Below are positions 9,135-18,036 of a DNA stretch of 64,000 bases, piece by piece. Numbering within the stretch: the stretch's first letter is position 1; every line of letters begins with the position of its first letter. Under the pieces are notes generated by a model. It was not told where the DNA came from, did no database searches, and was given only the letters and a program-made list of their open reading frames with translations. The DNA lies in the NCBI GenBank assembly GCA_012960315.1, contig DUBN01000024.1, positions 1-64,000 on the forward strand, read 5' to 3'. Source of the DNA: Acidimicrobiia bacterium. Its GTDB lineage: Bacteria; Actinomycetota; Acidimicrobiia; Acidimicrobiales; Poriferisodalaceae. A program made the position numbers and the translations under genes.

Positions 9135-9878
9135 ATGACAGTCGTTCTTATCCATGGCAACCCCGAGACCGACGCTATCTGGGATCCGTTGCGCATTGAA
9201 CTGGCGCGAGATGACGTCGTCGCTTTGTCCCCTCCAGGATTTGGTGCACCTCTCCCCGAGAACTTCGATGTAACTAGTGACGGATATTTGCACTGGCTTG
9301 CACAGGAGCTCGAGAAACTTGACGGACCGATCGATTTAGTTGGTCACGATTGGGGAGGCGGCCACGTCGTTCGCCTCGCCATGACCCGACCCGATCTGAT
9401 CCGTTCCTGGTGCACCGACATCATCGGGATCTTTAACCATGAATACGTCTGGCACGACGCTGCTCAAAGCTGGCAGGGGCCAGACGGAGAATCCGCAGTT
9501 AGGGCCATGATTGATTTATCCGAGTCGGATCGAAGAGCAATCTTTGCTCAACTAGGTATGGGTGAATCGGTAGCTAGCAAAGTTGCGCCTTGGATAAATG
9601 ACGACATGGGGCAAGCCATTCTTGGTCTGTATCGCAGTGCCGCCCAACCAGTGGTTGGAAAACTCGGTGAGGCGTTACAGGATGCCGCCGAACGTCCCGG
9701 TCTGTGCATCGTTGCTTCAGAAGACACATACACGGGCGGCGAACTGCTGCATCGGCAGGCAGCGGATCGATCGGGGGCAGAAGTTGCAGTCCTCGAAGGC
9801 TTAGGACACTGGTGGATGTGTGAAGATCCGACTCGGGCTGCAGAACAGTTGAATCTCTGGTTCGACAAGCAAGACTAG
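9135..9878 (+). CDS. alpha/beta hydrolase, Asp-nucleophile type (dehalogenase/epoxide-hydrolase-like)
   Basis: This 247-aa cytosolic enzyme has HGNP at residues 7-10 (oxyanion loop), GHDWGG at 70-75 with Asp72 where serine hydrolases have Ser, and His225 in GLGHWW. The Asp nucleophile is the mark of haloalkane dehalogenases, epoxide hydrolases and fluoroacetate dehalogenases. Which of these it is cannot be decided here. AAGGAG lies about 7 bases before the ATG, supporting the start. It is the last gene of the short plus-strand run starting with the hydantoinase fusion. Confidence 0.85.
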   Translation: MTVVLIHGNPETDAIWDPLRIELARDDVVALSPPGFGAPLPENFDVTSDGYLHWLAQELEKLDGPIDLVGHDWGGGHVVRLAMTRPDLIRSWCTDIIGIFNHEYVWHDAAQSWQGPDGESAVRAMIDLSESDRRAIFAQLGMGESVASKVAPWINDDMGQAILGLYRSAAQPVVGKLGEALQDAAERPGLCIVASEDTYTGGELLHRQAADRSGAEVAVLEGLGHWWMCEDPTRAAEQLNLWFDKQD

Positions 9879-10016
9879 GCCCGGAGCAGCCACAAAAATT
9901 CGCCGATGTCTGCGACGCCAACTAGGGCAGAAACAACCAACCTTGGTATCTGAGGTTGCGGCGAGGTGTAGTCTCGTTCCTGCTCTCAAGCAAGCACAAC
10001 AAACCAGGGGACATTC

Positions 10017-12287
10017 ATGGCGTCACAGGGTTCAATCCTAGGCAATGCAGTATTGAGGAAAGAAGATCCCGGTCTCTTAACGGGCTCCAACGCCTACGTT
10101 GATGATCTAGACATTGATACGGCTCAGATCGTGTTTGTGCGTTCAACCATGGCCCATGCTTCAGTGCTTGATATTGATATCAGCGGAGCCGAAGCAATGC
10201 CAGGTGTTCTAGCTGTGTACACCTCCAATAACCTCGAATTTGAAGCGGTGAATCAGTCTGAGTTCATGGATCCATCCATGAACCGTCCACCTTTAGCAGT
10301 TGGTCGGGTGCGGTTCGTCGGCGACATCATCGCCGCGGTCGTAGCTGAAACAAACTCTCAGGCGGTCGACGCGGCTGAGCTGGTAATCGTTGATTATGAC
10401 CCGCTTCCAGCTAACGCCGATATCGAAGCTGCGCTCGCTGACGGGGCTGATGTGTTGTGGGAAGGCGCTGAAAGCAACGTCTGTTTTGCTATCGGGAACG
10501 AGTACGACGGACCCGATGTAACTGAAGGAGCAGATGTCGTTGTTAGTGAGCGCATCGTTACTCAACGCCTAGCTGGCGTTCCGATGGAACCCAATGGTTG
10601 TGTCGCTATACCTGAGGGCGACTCAATGACGTTCTATGCCTCAACCCAGACAGCACACGGGCTACGCGATGGTCTCGCTCCAAACCTTGGATTTGAGCCA
10701 GAAAATCTGCGAGTGATAGCTCCTTGGGTGGGTGGTGGTTTCGGACCAAAGGCCGGGCTATACATCGAGCACATCCTTTGTGGGAAAGCGGCACAAGAAT
10801 TAGCGAGACCTGTCAGGTGGACAGAACAACGCAGCGAGAACATGGTTGCTATGGCTCAAGGTCGCGCCATGGTGATGAACGCAGAGTTGGGCGTAAATAA
10901 CGACGGGTCAATAGTCGGTCTGCGCGCTCGAGTCGTTGCAGACGCAGGTGCTTATCCCGCTCTTGGGGCCATTCTTCCGATGCTGACCATGCAGCTAAGT
11001 CAAGCGGTCTACGACATTCCAGCAATTGACTTCTTTGCCCAATCAGTTGTTACTAACACGACATTTATCGGCCCATATCGTGGAGCGGGGCGACCTGAGG
11101 CGACCCAAATGGTCGAACGAATTCTTGATAAAGCGGCTCACTCAATTGGCATGGACCCTGCGGAACTGCGGAGGAAAAACTACATACAACCGGATGCATT
11201 TCCGCTCACCACACTGGTTGGTTCCAACTACGACTCCGGGGAGTACGAACGCGCACTTGACGCCGTGCTGGAGGCTTCTGGATACTCAGAGCTGCGAGCA
11301 GAACAAGCCCGACGGCGCGAAGCCGATGATCCAACCCTTCTCGGGATTGGTGTTTCGTCATATGTCGAGGTGACGGCACCCATCGGCCTGCACGTCGAAT
11401 ATGGAAGCTGTGAGATCAACGCCGACGGTTCAGCGACTATCAAAGTCGGCACGAGCTCGCATGGCCAGGGACACGACACCGCTTTTTCTATGCTCGTTAC
11501 CGAAATTCTCGGCATTCCAATGGATCAGGTCAACCACGTCGACGCCGACACAGAGGATGTGCCTCGAGGCGCTGGGACTCTTGGTTCTCGGTCTCTTCAA
11601 ACCGCGGGTTCCGCCGTCTATGAGGCATCGAAAGTTGTTCTCGACAAAGGTAAGCAACTCGCGGCGAATCTCTTAGAAGCAAGTGTCGATGACATCGTGG
11701 TTGGTGAGGGGGCCCTCCAAGTGGCCGGCGTCCCAGCCAAGTCAGTGAGTTGGACTGAACTCGCGGCAGCTGCTGCAGAACAAAAGATCGAAGGTGGCTT
11801 GGCTCACGAACTTGACTTTGACGGTAGCGACGCTACGTATCCCTTTGGCTCACATGTAGCAGTAGTCGAAATTGACCGCGAGACTGGTCGCGTCGATTTA
11901 ATCCGTCACATAGCCGTCGACGACTGCGGAACTATTCTCAACCCCATGCTGGTCAACGGCCAGCAGCACGGAGGAATCGCCCAAGGCATCGGTCAAGCGC
12001 TTTGGGAGCACGTGCGTTACGACGAGGATGCGAACCCCGTAACAGCGAGCCTTATGGACTATTTGATGCCATCGGCCGCTGAATTTCCTAGCTTCGAGGT
12101 GTCAAATACCGAGACCGCCAGCCCGCGCAACCCGTTGGGTGCCAAGGGAATAGGCGAATCGGGCACAATCGGTTCGACACCAGCGGTCCACAACGCCGTG
12201 TGTGATGCTCTCGTTCATTTGGGAGTTGAACACGTCGATATGCCTTGCAGCCCGCAAACGGTGTGGAACGCACTTCAAAGCGTTTAA
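10017..12287 (+). CDS. xanthine dehydrogenase / CoxL-type molybdopterin-binding subunit
   Basis: This 756-aa large subunit of the molybdenum hydroxylase family hydroxylates purines, aldehydes or aromatic heterocycles. The glycine-rich cofactor loop APWVGGGFGPKAG is at about 240-252, PYRGAGRPE at about 354-362 matches the form II (non-CO-oxidising) signature, and GAKGIGESG near 707-715 contains the catalytic glutamate. The FAD (CoxM) and 2Fe-2S (CoxS) subunits are normally encoded next to it. Neither is in this window, so the partners must be elsewhere. It is therefore not a classical CO dehydrogenase operon. About 138 bases of non-coding sequence precede it, enough for its own promoter. Confidence 0.9.
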   Translation: MASQGSILGNAVLRKEDPGLLTGSNAYVDDLDIDTAQIVFVRSTMAHASVLDIDISGAEAMPGVLAVYTSNNLEFEAVNQSEFMDPSMNRPPLAVGRVRFVGDIIAAVVAETNSQAVDAAELVIVDYDPLPANADIEAALADGADVLWEGAESNVCFAIGNEYDGPDVTEGADVVVSERIVTQRLAGVPMEPNGCVAIPEGDSMTFYASTQTAHGLRDGLAPNLGFEPENLRVIAPWVGGGFGPKAGLYIEHILCGKAAQELARPVRWTEQRSENMVAMAQGRAMVMNAELGVNNDGSIVGLRARVVADAGAYPALGAILPMLTMQLSQAVYDIPAIDFFAQSVVTNTTFIGPYRGAGRPEATQMVERILDKAAHSIGMDPAELRRKNYIQPDAFPLTTLVGSNYDSGEYERALDAVLEASGYSELRAEQARRREADDPTLLGIGVSSYVEVTAPIGLHVEYGSCEINADGSATIKVGTSSHGQGHDTAFSMLVTEILGIPMDQVNHVDADTEDVPRGAGTLGSRSLQTAGSAVYEASKVVLDKGKQLAANLLEASVDDIVVGEGALQVAGVPAKSVSWTELAAAAAEQKIEGGLAHELDFDGSDATYPFGSHVAVVEIDRETGRVDLIRHIAVDDCGTILNPMLVNGQQHGGIAQGIGQALWEHVRYDEDANPVTASLMDYLMPSAAEFPSFEVSNTETASPRNPLGAKGIGESGTIGSTPAVHNAVCDALVHLGVEHVDMPCSPQTVWNALQSV

Positions 12288-12355
12288 ACCCTCTCACGGA
12301 CAACGAAAACGTTCAGATTGACGCGGTGTGGCCCGTTTCGTCGCTCTGCTGCAAT

Positions 12356-13654
12356 TCATGCCTCAACAAGCAGGATCAGGGCTATCGCTGTCAGCGATGC
12401 GAGGAGGAGCACCAGGGGTACCTGGCCGCTCAGGTCCTCTTTGCGACGCAGCGTCGCAAGCGCTCGATCATGACCGACCATCACTCCAGCCACATGGCCT
12501 CCGACAATACCTAACGCCTGAACTACTGCAATCAAGGTCGGGCCGACGATCCGGTAATTGACATATTCATCAGCGGTGCCAAACAGGTTCCATCCTTGAT
12601 CGAATGGGTCGCTGATCTGGATTAGCAGCTGCTGACCTTCAAAAACACCCATTCCTATGTAATGAGCGATGGCATATCCCACAGCAACCGGAACTAGCGA
12701 CAAAGCAAAACCGTCTTCGAAATCGGCGTCATCGTTGTCGTCTTTGCGTTGCATCCACCTCACACAACCCAAAAACAACGCTGTAATCAGCGCCATCGAA
12801 AAGAGTAAGCCCATCGTGTTGAACACAGTTGCATTCCAACCCTGACGGGCACCGATCATGTTTTCCCACCAACCCGTCCTTGACAGGCCATCGAAAGAAG
12901 TGCCGCCAAGCACCACCAGCAGCACCGCCGACAAACCCACTTGGGGGCGAACTTTCCCTAGACCCACCAATGGGCGACGAACATAAAGATGTCCGTCTTG
13001 AACATGAGTTGGTGAGATCGCAGCAACTAGTCGACAAAACACCGCTAGAGGGTCGTGCGAGCGTAACCACCCGCGACCTTTCACCAAAGCCCCGATGCCA
13101 CTCCACGCCGACCAAATTATGAGCATTACTGCTAACGGCGTGCGGCCAGCGGGACGGTGATATGCCAACTCCAACCAGAGGAATCCGCAGAGCAACGCTG
13201 CGGCCGGATACAAGGACCAACCATTGTCCGAATCTTCGCCGACTCGCCGGCCTCGCACATCGGCAAGAGTCTCGAACGGACTCATCCATCGCCATAGATC
13301 ACCAAGGAATGCAGATCCGACGGGAATGACAATCCATAGCGCCACAAAAACGATACGGGGCGCCATATTTACGACGGTGTCATCAGCCACAACGAAACAA
13401 GATGCGACTGCTAAACCGACAAGCACGATGCCAAAGATTCGCCCAAGGATCAGACTTCCTCGGCCAATCACAGAACCCAAGTCGAGCACCATGCGACCCG
13501 CCGGCGCACCTGGAAAACGCGATTCACGCCAACCAGACACAAGAGCCGCAAAGGAAATGAGTAGGGCCGCCGCCGCTACCAAACCCAAGGTATTTAACGA
13601 CATTGGTAACTCCCCGGGAGGACCCACACCATGCCCATACAGAGAAGCGACCAT
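12356..13654 (-). CDS. polytopic membrane protein of unknown function (actinobacterial fenitrothion-hydrolase-labelled type)
   Basis: A membrane protein of about 432 aa with roughly ten hydrophobic segments. The N-terminal GHGVGPP, an early soluble tract, SAFLGDLWRWMSPFE and SFDGLSRTGWW resemble a widespread actinobacterial family often labelled fenitrothion hydrolase; that label comes from memory, and no hydrolase motif is visible. I prefer the ATG at 13654. A GTG at 13681 would add nine residues. No strong ribosome binding site marks either. It is divergent from the thiolase gene, with an inverted repeat between them at 13689-13714. Function is unknown. Confidence 0.68.
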   Translation of the reverse strand: MVASLYGHGVGPPGELPMSLNTLGLVAAAALLISFAALVSGWRESRFPGAPAGRMVLDLGSVIGRGSLILGRIFGIVLVGLAVASCFVVADDTVVNMAPRIVFVALWIVIPVGSAFLGDLWRWMSPFETLADVRGRRVGEDSDNGWSLYPAAALLCGFLWLELAYHRPAGRTPLAVMLIIWSAWSGIGALVKGRGWLRSHDPLAVFCRLVAAISPTHVQDGHLYVRRPLVGLGKVRPQVGLSAVLLVVLGGTSFDGLSRTGWWENMIGARQGWNATVFNTMGLLFSMALITALFLGCVRWMQRKDDNDDADFEDGFALSLVPVAVGYAIAHYIGMGVFEGQQLLIQISDPFDQGWNLFGTADEYVNYRIVGPTLIAVVQALGIVGGHVAGVMVGHDRALATLRRKEDLSGQVPLVLLLASLTAIALILLVEA

Positions 13655-13688
13655 TGCTGTGGAGGGTAGAGGAGCGAACACGAATGGG

Positions 13689-13714
13689 CACTACCCCATC
13701 AAGTGGGGGTAGTG
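13689..13714. repeat. inverted repeat in divergent intergenic region
   Basis: Arms CACTACCCC (13689-13697) and GGGGTAGTG (13706-13714) are perfectly complementary around an 8-base loop. It lies between the membrane-protein gene and the thiolase gene, 36 bases before the thiolase ATG. No T-tract typical of a terminator follows, only TTT. It could be an operator for a regulator or a 5' leader hairpin. Neither can be shown here. Confidence 0.55.
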
Positions 13715-13750
13715 TTTCCGACGTCGCTAATCCTGCATGAAGGGACTCAT

Positions 13751-14980
13751 ATGAGCACCGACGCATCGACCGACCCGGTCATCGTTGCAACCGCCCGCAG
13801 CCCAATCGGTCGAGCCTTTAAAGGCTCGATGACCGAAATTCGCCCTGATGATCTGAGCGCCCAGATCGTTACTAAGGTCTTGGAGAAAGTTCCTGAACTT
13901 CCACCAGAGGAAATAGAAGACCTCATCATGGGTACCGGCTCCCCAGGTGGCGAACAGGGATTCAACATCGGTCGCGCGACAGCAATACTTGCCGGCCTGG
14001 GAGATGTTGCAGGAACCACCGTCAATCGATACTGCTCGTCATCACTTCAGACGATCCGTATGGCAGCGCACGCAATCAAAGCCGGTGAAGGCGACGCTTT
14101 CATCGCAGCTGGCGTCGAATGCGTCTCTCGCTACGGAAAAGGGAACGCAGACAGCTTGCCTGACACCGCAAATCCCACCTTTAAAGCACCCGGTGCACGA
14201 TCAAAGGTACGCGCTGAGGGCGGTCACGGTGACTGGACCCCAGCCGACGGACTACCTGACCTTTATATAGCTATGGGACAAACAGCCGAGAACGTCGCTG
14301 AGTTGAAGGGCGTAAGTCGCGAAGCCATGGACGAGTACGGGGTCATGAGCCAAAACAAGGCAGAAGCAGCGATTGAGCGCGGCTTCTTCGAAATGGACAT
14401 CACCCCCGTGGTCATGCCCGACGGCACTGTGGTTTCCACCGATGATGGTCCTCGCGCCGGCGTGACATTAGAAGCTGTTTCTCAGCTGAAGCCGGTATTT
14501 CGCCCCGATGGGCGAGTAACAGCGGCCAATGCATGTCCTTTGAACGATGGAGCGGCAGCGGTTGTAGTTATGAGCCGAAAGCGAGCCGAAGAGCTCGGGA
14601 TCACACCTCTTGCTCGGGTTATTGCTAGCTCGGTATCTGCACTCAACCCCGAAATTATGGGGCTTGGACCTATCGAAGCGATCAACCGTGTGATGGCTAG
14701 AGCCAACATGACGATGAGCGACATCGATCTCGTCGAGATCAACGAAGCGTTCGCTGCTCAGGTCATTCCCTCCGCTGATGAGCTTGGCATTGACATGGTC
14801 AGCCAGCTCAACATCAACGGCGGCGCAATCGCACTTGGCCATCCGTTTGGTCAAACTGGCGCACGCATAATGACGACGCTAATCAACGCACTTCAAGATT
14901 CCGACAAAACATTTGGTTTGGAATCCATGTGCGTCGGCGGCGGCCAAGGAATGGCGATGGTCATCGAACGTCTCAGCTGA
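13751..14980 (+). CDS. thiolase (acetyl-CoA acetyltransferase family)
   Basis: This 409-aa enzyme catalyses thiolytic cleavage of 3-ketoacyl-CoA or the reverse condensation. All catalytic residues are visible: Cys95 in VNRYCSSSLQ, His364 in IALGHPFGQTG and Cys394 in SMCVGGGQG. I chose the ATG at 13751 because AAGGGA sits about five bases upstream and the protein then begins shortly before the conserved IVATARSPIG. An upstream start at 13703 would read through the inverted repeat. It stands alone as a transcription unit and could serve beta-oxidation for the many acyl-CoA enzymes in the window. Confidence 0.93.
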   Translation: MSTDASTDPVIVATARSPIGRAFKGSMTEIRPDDLSAQIVTKVLEKVPELPPEEIEDLIMGTGSPGGEQGFNIGRATAILAGLGDVAGTTVNRYCSSSLQTIRMAAHAIKAGEGDAFIAAGVECVSRYGKGNADSLPDTANPTFKAPGARSKVRAEGGHGDWTPADGLPDLYIAMGQTAENVAELKGVSREAMDEYGVMSQNKAEAAIERGFFEMDITPVVMPDGTVVSTDDGPRAGVTLEAVSQLKPVFRPDGRVTAANACPLNDGAAAVVVMSRKRAEELGITPLARVIASSVSALNPEIMGLGPIEAINRVMARANMTMSDIDLVEINEAFAAQVIPSADELGIDMVSQLNINGGAIALGHPFGQTGARIMTTLINALQDSDKTFGLESMCVGGGQGMAMVIERLS

Positions 14981-15007
14981 TATCAGTTCAGTTTGAGTTT
15001 TACAGTT

Positions 15008-15038
15008 GAATTGGCGCCCCCAAAGCGGGCGCCAATTC
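15008..15038. terminator. bidirectional transcription terminator (hairpin)
   Basis: A perfect 12-base inverted repeat, GAATTGGCGCCC (15008-15019) and GGGCGCCAATTC (15027-15038), with a 7-base loop, sits between the convergent thiolase and RNA methyltransferase genes. The placement strongly suggests termination for both. There is no clean T-tract on either side, so it may be a non-canonical or Rho-assisted terminator. Confidence 0.7.
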
Positions 15039-15047
15039 GCGTTCCAA

Positions 15048-16238
15048 CTAGATATTTTTGATCCACCCCGAAACCACCTCTACATGACTGGTTTGCGGGA
15101 ACATATCAAGAACGTCGACGCGGTCCAGTTCGTAACCAGCTGAGGTCATCAGTGCCGAATCTCGACCGAGAGCTCCAGCATCACAAGACACCAAAAGCAC
15201 GTGAGGGGCTTCGGTCTTTTGGATGACCTCCACCGCCTCAGCACGCAACCCCGAACGAGGCGGGTCGGCAATCACCACATCCGCCAATTCAGGTACCCAC
15301 TGCTCGACAGAAGTGCGGTGAATAGTGACGTGCGGATCAAGATTGTGGGCGGCGTCTGCAACCGCCGAAGCGGAAGATTCGACCGCCGTGACCTTTTCGA
15401 ACCAGTCGCCAACGGTTCCAGAGAATAGGCCCACCCCAGCGTAAAGATCGACCAACACCTGTTCACCGACGTCATGTAGGGCCAGCCATTCCGCGGCAAG
15501 TGCGACCAACATTTCTGCCCCTTCAGGAGAACTTTGGAAAAAGGAACGAGCCGATATTTTCCATGTCATCCCGGCGGCTTCTTCGAAGATGTAGGCCTCG
15601 TCGCCTTTACGGGCCCGATTCCTACCAATTACTGATACCTGGTCAGGAACCCGAAATCCTTCTGCAGTTGGCTCCCCCATCACCAACCGGTCCCCAGTGC
15701 GAGCACCGACTCTTATAGTCACCTCAGATGCTTCAGCGAAAAATCCTTCCACCAAAATTTCGTCGATGAGTGGATGAGCGATCAAACAATCGTCAACTTG
15801 AACCAATTCGTGGGAGTGAGCACGTCGGTACGCTGCACGACCATTTTCAACGCCAAGTCGAACGGTTGTCCGATACCTCAAGGGTTCGGGCCCAGCAACA
15901 TATCCAACGTCTGGAGAGGTGATGGATCCGAGTTTCCTCAGCGCATCCTCCACTAGCGAAACTTTTGCCTCAATCTGGGCTTCTTCGCTCAAATGCTGCC
16001 AATCACACCCTCCGCACCCCCTGGGAACGTGATGGCACAACGGTTTCCGTCGCCCGTCGCCGGCCGAAAGGACCTCAATAATCGTTCCTCTGGTGTAGCG
16101 ACTCTTCTCTTCGGTTATATCGACAAGTAGGTCGTCATCTACTGCAGCACCTGCAACAAACACGACGCGCCCGTCCTCTAATCGACCTACCCCGTCCCCT
16201 CCGACGGCAAGATCGTAAATGTTGACGCGTTTCGACAT
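15048..16238 (-). CDS. class I RNA (uracil-5-)-methyltransferase, TrmA/RumA family with TRAM domain
   Basis: This 396-aa protein makes 5-methyluridine in rRNA or tRNA with SAM as donor. Residues 1-55 fit a TRAM RNA-binding domain. Cys68, Cys75, Cys78 and Cys151 match the 4Fe-4S cluster of the RumA/RlmD branch. LVDLYAGVGLFSG is the SAM-binding loop, Cys352 in LVSCDAGALGRD is the nucleophile, and SHVE at the C-terminus is the general-base motif. The complete cluster favours a 23S rRNA enzyme, but the exact uridine cannot be told. It is convergent with the thiolase and divergent from rpe. Confidence 0.92.
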   Translation of the reverse strand: MSKRVNIYDLAVGGDGVGRLEDGRVVFVAGAAVDDDLLVDITEEKSRYTRGTIIEVLSAGDGRRKPLCHHVPRGCGGCDWQHLSEEAQIEAKVSLVEDALRKLGSITSPDVGYVAGPEPLRYRTTVRLGVENGRAAYRRAHSHELVQVDDCLIAHPLIDEILVEGFFAEASEVTIRVGARTGDRLVMGEPTAEGFRVPDQVSVIGRNRARKGDEAYIFEEAAGMTWKISARSFFQSSPEGAEMLVALAAEWLALHDVGEQVLVDLYAGVGLFSGTVGDWFEKVTAVESSASAVADAAHNLDPHVTIHRTSVEQWVPELADVVIADPPRSGLRAEAVEVIQKTEAPHVLLVSCDAGALGRDSALMTSAGYELDRVDVLDMFPQTSHVEVVSGWIKNI

Positions 16239-16262
16239 TGATCCCAGACTACGGTCACCTAC

Positions 16263-16943
16263 ATGAATCGCCCCATCGAGATCGTCCCCTCTGTCCTACC
16301 AGCGGACTTTTCTCGACTCGGAGAGGAATGTGCGGCTCTCGAAGCAGCCGGCGTGGACCGCATTCAGTGGGATGTCATGGATGGCAACTTTGTACCGAAC
16401 CTAACCTTTGGGCCCGATGTCATTGCGTCTTGCCGAGAACACGTGGAGGTCATGTTTGAGGCCCATCTGATGGTCGCTAACCCTGATGAGCTTCTTCACA
16501 CCTACATCGACGCAGGGTGTCAGATGGTCATCGTTCATGTGGAAACAACGCCCCATCTCCACCGCACTCTGGGCCGCATACGAGATCTCGGTTGCAGCCC
16601 TGCAGCCGCGCTCAATCCCTCCACTCACCTCGATTCAGTCGCTCACGTGCTCGACATGTTGGACATGGTGCTCGTCATGACAGTCAACCCAGGGTTCGGA
16701 GGTCAGGCCTACATCCAGAGCATGGAGCCCAAGGTGTCGGCGCTCCAAGGTCTCATATCTGAGGGCGGTCACGACGTAGATATCGAAGTCGATGGCGGCA
16801 TTTCCTCCTCAACCATTTCGGGTGCGACCGCTGCGGGCGCCAACGTTTTAGTGTCCGGAAGCGCACTGTATAAATACAGTGAAGGCCTTGAGCACGGTGT
16901 ACGAGATCTTCGGCGCATAGCCACCGACGCTCAATCAGGGTGA
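16263..16943 (+). CDS. rpe: ribulose-phosphate 3-epimerase
   Basis: This 226-aa TIM-barrel enzyme of the pentose phosphate pathway interconverts ribulose 5-phosphate and xylulose 5-phosphate. Family motifs are intact: PSVLPADF at the N-terminus, WDVMDGNFVPNLTFGP with metal-binding Asp, FEAHLMV with metal-binding His, VMTVNPGFGGQ, and VDGGI with catalytic Asp. Length is typical. Its stop overlaps the start of the following lipoprotein gene by four bases (GTGA), which suggests coupled translation. It is divergent from the RNA methyltransferase gene with about 24 bases between them. Confidence 0.96.
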   Translation: MNRPIEIVPSVLPADFSRLGEECAALEAAGVDRIQWDVMDGNFVPNLTFGPDVIASCREHVEVMFEAHLMVANPDELLHTYIDAGCQMVIVHVETTPHLHRTLGRIRDLGCSPAAALNPSTHLDSVAHVLDMLDMVLVMTVNPGFGGQAYIQSMEPKVSALQGLISEGGHDVDIEVDGGISSSTISGATAAGANVLVSGSALYKYSEGLEHGVRDLRRIATDAQSG

Positions 16944-17368
16944 CAGCAGCCAACTACGGCGTTCTAGCGTTACTCACAACCGCGCTATTTCTTGGGTGCG
17001 GGAAAGGTCCAGATCCGACAGCGAATTTTTGCGAGGCCGTTGTCGAATTGAAAGAAATCGATCGTTTAAGTTTTGATGTTTCCCCGTCAGACGATCCAGC
17101 AGTCCGCGGTGCTTTAGCCCAAACAGCCGCTCAAACTGCGAGGGTGGCCCGAGAAGCGCCCATTGAAATTCGCGGCGACGCTGAGGTTGTAGCGGCCTTT
17201 ACGTCGGCTCTGACTCACGCATTCAATGACACCGAGTTCAGTGATCCATTAGAAAGATCGGCTGCTGTTGGCGCAGCGCAGCAACAGTTCGAGGATCAGC
17301 TAGCCGAATCCATTGAGAACCTGAACGCTTTCGTGGCCAGAACCTGCAGCCCTGCACCCTATGAATAA
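16940..17368 (+). CDS. small putative lipoprotein, function unknown
   Basis: A 142-aa protein that starts with GTG inside the last codons of rpe. It begins with a hydrophobic stretch, LALLTTALFLGCG, that looks like a lipoprotein signal with Cys at residue 20; the lipobox is acceptable rather than perfect. The rest is acidic and predicted mainly helical, with two further cysteines near CEAVVELKE and the C-terminal ARTCSP. I recognise no domain. It resembles a secreted, membrane-anchored helical protein, but no role can be inferred from rpe or clpP nearby. Confidence 0.72.
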   Translation: MTAANYGVLALLTTALFLGCGKGPDPTANFCEAVVELKEIDRLSFDVSPSDDPAVRGALAQTAAQTARVAREAPIEIRGDAEVVAAFTSALTHAFNDTEFSDPLERSAAVGAAQQQFEDQLAESIENLNAFVARTCSPAPYE

Positions 17369-17382
17369 CTAGCGAACAGGCT

Positions 17383-17979
17383 CTATATGATTTCGCCTCG
17401 CTTGACGATGACGTGGTCGCATAGACCGTAGTCTTTCGCTTCTTCTGCTGTGAACCAGCGGTCCCGCTCGCTGTCCGCTTGTATTTGGTCAACGTCTTGG
17501 CCGCTATGCAATGCGATCCGCTCGGCCAATACTCGTTTGATGTATGCCATTTGTTCAGCCTGGATAGCAATGTCCGACGCTTGACCTCGAACTCCGCCCG
17601 ATGGCTGGTGCATCATCACCCGAGCGTGCGGTAGGCAATACCTTTTTTCGGGGGCGCCTGCAGTGAGTAAAAACTGACCCATCGAGGCGCCAAGGCCCAT
17701 GCAGACCGTCGCTACGTCACACGATACGAATTGCATCGTGTCGTATAGCGCCATTCCTGCGGTAACCGAACCACCTGGGCTGTTGATGTAAAGCCAAATG
17801 TCTTTTTCCCGATCCTGCCCTTCCAAGAACAGCATCTGAGCACAGAGAATGTTGGCAATCTCATCATCGACTTCGGTACCGAGAAAAACGATTCGGTCGT
17901 TAAGTAGGCGATTGAATATCTCGCCGGGTCCGGCTGAGATTCCGGTGGATAACGCACTGGCGGAATGGAGCTCTGGCAT
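17383..17979 (-). CDS. clpP: ATP-dependent Clp protease proteolytic subunit (ClpP1-type)
   Basis: This 198-aa serine peptidase forms barrel-shaped tetradecamers that degrade proteins delivered by ClpX or ClpC. The triad is Ser99 in GLGASMGQ, His124 in VMMHQPSGG and Asp173 in ERDRWFT. The N-terminal [19 protein letters not shown] closely follows mycobacterial ClpP1. I chose the ATG at 17979 because longer forms extend into the divergent gene's promoter region; an ATG at 18033 is the main alternative. It stands alone, whereas actinobacteria usually encode clpP1 and clpP2 in tandem near clpX, so a second ClpP should exist elsewhere. Confidence 0.93.
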   Translation of the reverse strand: MPELHSASALSTGISAGPGEIFNRLLNDRIVFLGTEVDDEIANILCAQMLFLEGQDREKDIWLYINSPGGSVTAGMALYDTMQFVSCDVATVCMGLGASMGQFLLTAGAPEKRYCLPHARVMMHQPSGGVRGQASDIAIQAEQMAYIKRVLAERIALHSGQDVDQIQADSERDRWFTAEEAKDYGLCDHVIVKRGEII

Positions 17980-18036
17980 GACTTGGAGGTTATCTGCTGT
18001 CGGCGATGGCGCCTTGGTCCAACGTAGGCTCATCTC

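Noticed and set aside
10017-12287. Carbon monoxide dehydrogenase
   Set aside because: The form I signature is absent (PYRGAGR instead of the AYRCSFR type) and the other subunits are missing.
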